A DNA stretch of 64,000 nt, from contig CM055908.1 of assembly GCA_029582155.1 (NCBI GenBank), forward strand, positions 22,057,103-22,121,102; not shown here. Direction: 5' to 3'. Below: more notes on the stretch, generated by a model that had not been told where the DNA came from, searched no databases, and worked only from the letters and a program-made list of their open reading frames with translations. Positions within the stretch are counted from its first letter, which is position 1. The stretch comes from Panopea generosa. Taxonomy: Eukaryota > Mollusca > Bivalvia > Adapedonta > Hiatellidae.

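Overview
The window looks like nuclear DNA of a marine animal, most likely a bivalve mollusc. The evidence is split genes with GT-AG introns, AT-rich introns packed with minisatellites, many tRNA-derived SINEs, MITE-like elements, and dispersed repeats that begin AACAAGAGG(G/C)CC or end in TTTTAGCTCA, which I recall as typical of bivalve genomes. The species assignment is inference. There is no sign of bacterial or viral organisation.

Almost everything that can be supported as coding fits one gene on the minus strand that crosses the whole window and is open at both ends. I reconstructed 25 exons (two are microexons, one of them tentative) from acceptor and donor sites and from reading frame. 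Every junction from 63929 down to 1284 keeps frame, giving about 3.97 kb of coding sequence (about 1,320 codons) in 64 kb. The product is a secreted or extracellular cysteine-rich mosaic protein. In N- to C-terminal order it has: a helical Cys module (63.9-61.2 kb); two nearly identical 8-Cys WAP-like modules on a duplicated exon (58.4 and 55.8 kb); a canonical WAP domain (49.5 kb); a GGCNAQF-type Cys module split over two exons (48.4 and 47.8 kb); a divergent and then a canonical Kunitz domain (46.6 and 45.0 kb); helical Cys-rich modules with an acidic linker (43.4, 36.3, 33.3 kb); a Ly6/uPAR-like three-finger domain that lacks one disulfide (29.0 and 26.6 kb); then a long series of helical Cys-rich modules with more acidic linkers (26.0 down to 1.1 kb). 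The small disulfide modules sit between phase-1 introns, the classic signature of exon shuffling.

About a third of the window (roughly 23 kb by eye) is tandem repeat, in at least 17 separate arrays with units of 30 to 147 bp. Three arrays are built from pieces of this gene's own exons: a 106-bp unit from the interior of exon 12, a 53-bp unit from the 3' end plus donor of the Kunitz exon 9, and a 78-bp unit carrying the acceptor and first bases of exon 19. A fourth, 59-bp array is amplified from the tail of a SINE. Others include a 46-bp satellite (19.2-22.8 kb) and a 54-bp satellite (37.4-43.3 kb), both with higher-order structure.

Interspersed elements include: a pogo/Tigger-like TA-flanked element (172-1055), a mariner-like remnant inserted cleanly in the 78-bp array (12610-13619), a 1.07-kb TTAA-flanked palindrome (9082-10150), a hAT-like 2.7-kb element (49706-52395), two MITE families with three copies each, a snap-back hairpin (28228-28345), several SINE families, and large inverted arms around exon 17 (16.9-18.25 kb and 23.1-23.55 kb), the left arm split by a nested insertion. 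The most interesting signal is the pairing of a domain-mosaic extracellular gene with introns in which the gene's own exon edges, splice sites included, have been amplified into minisatellites.
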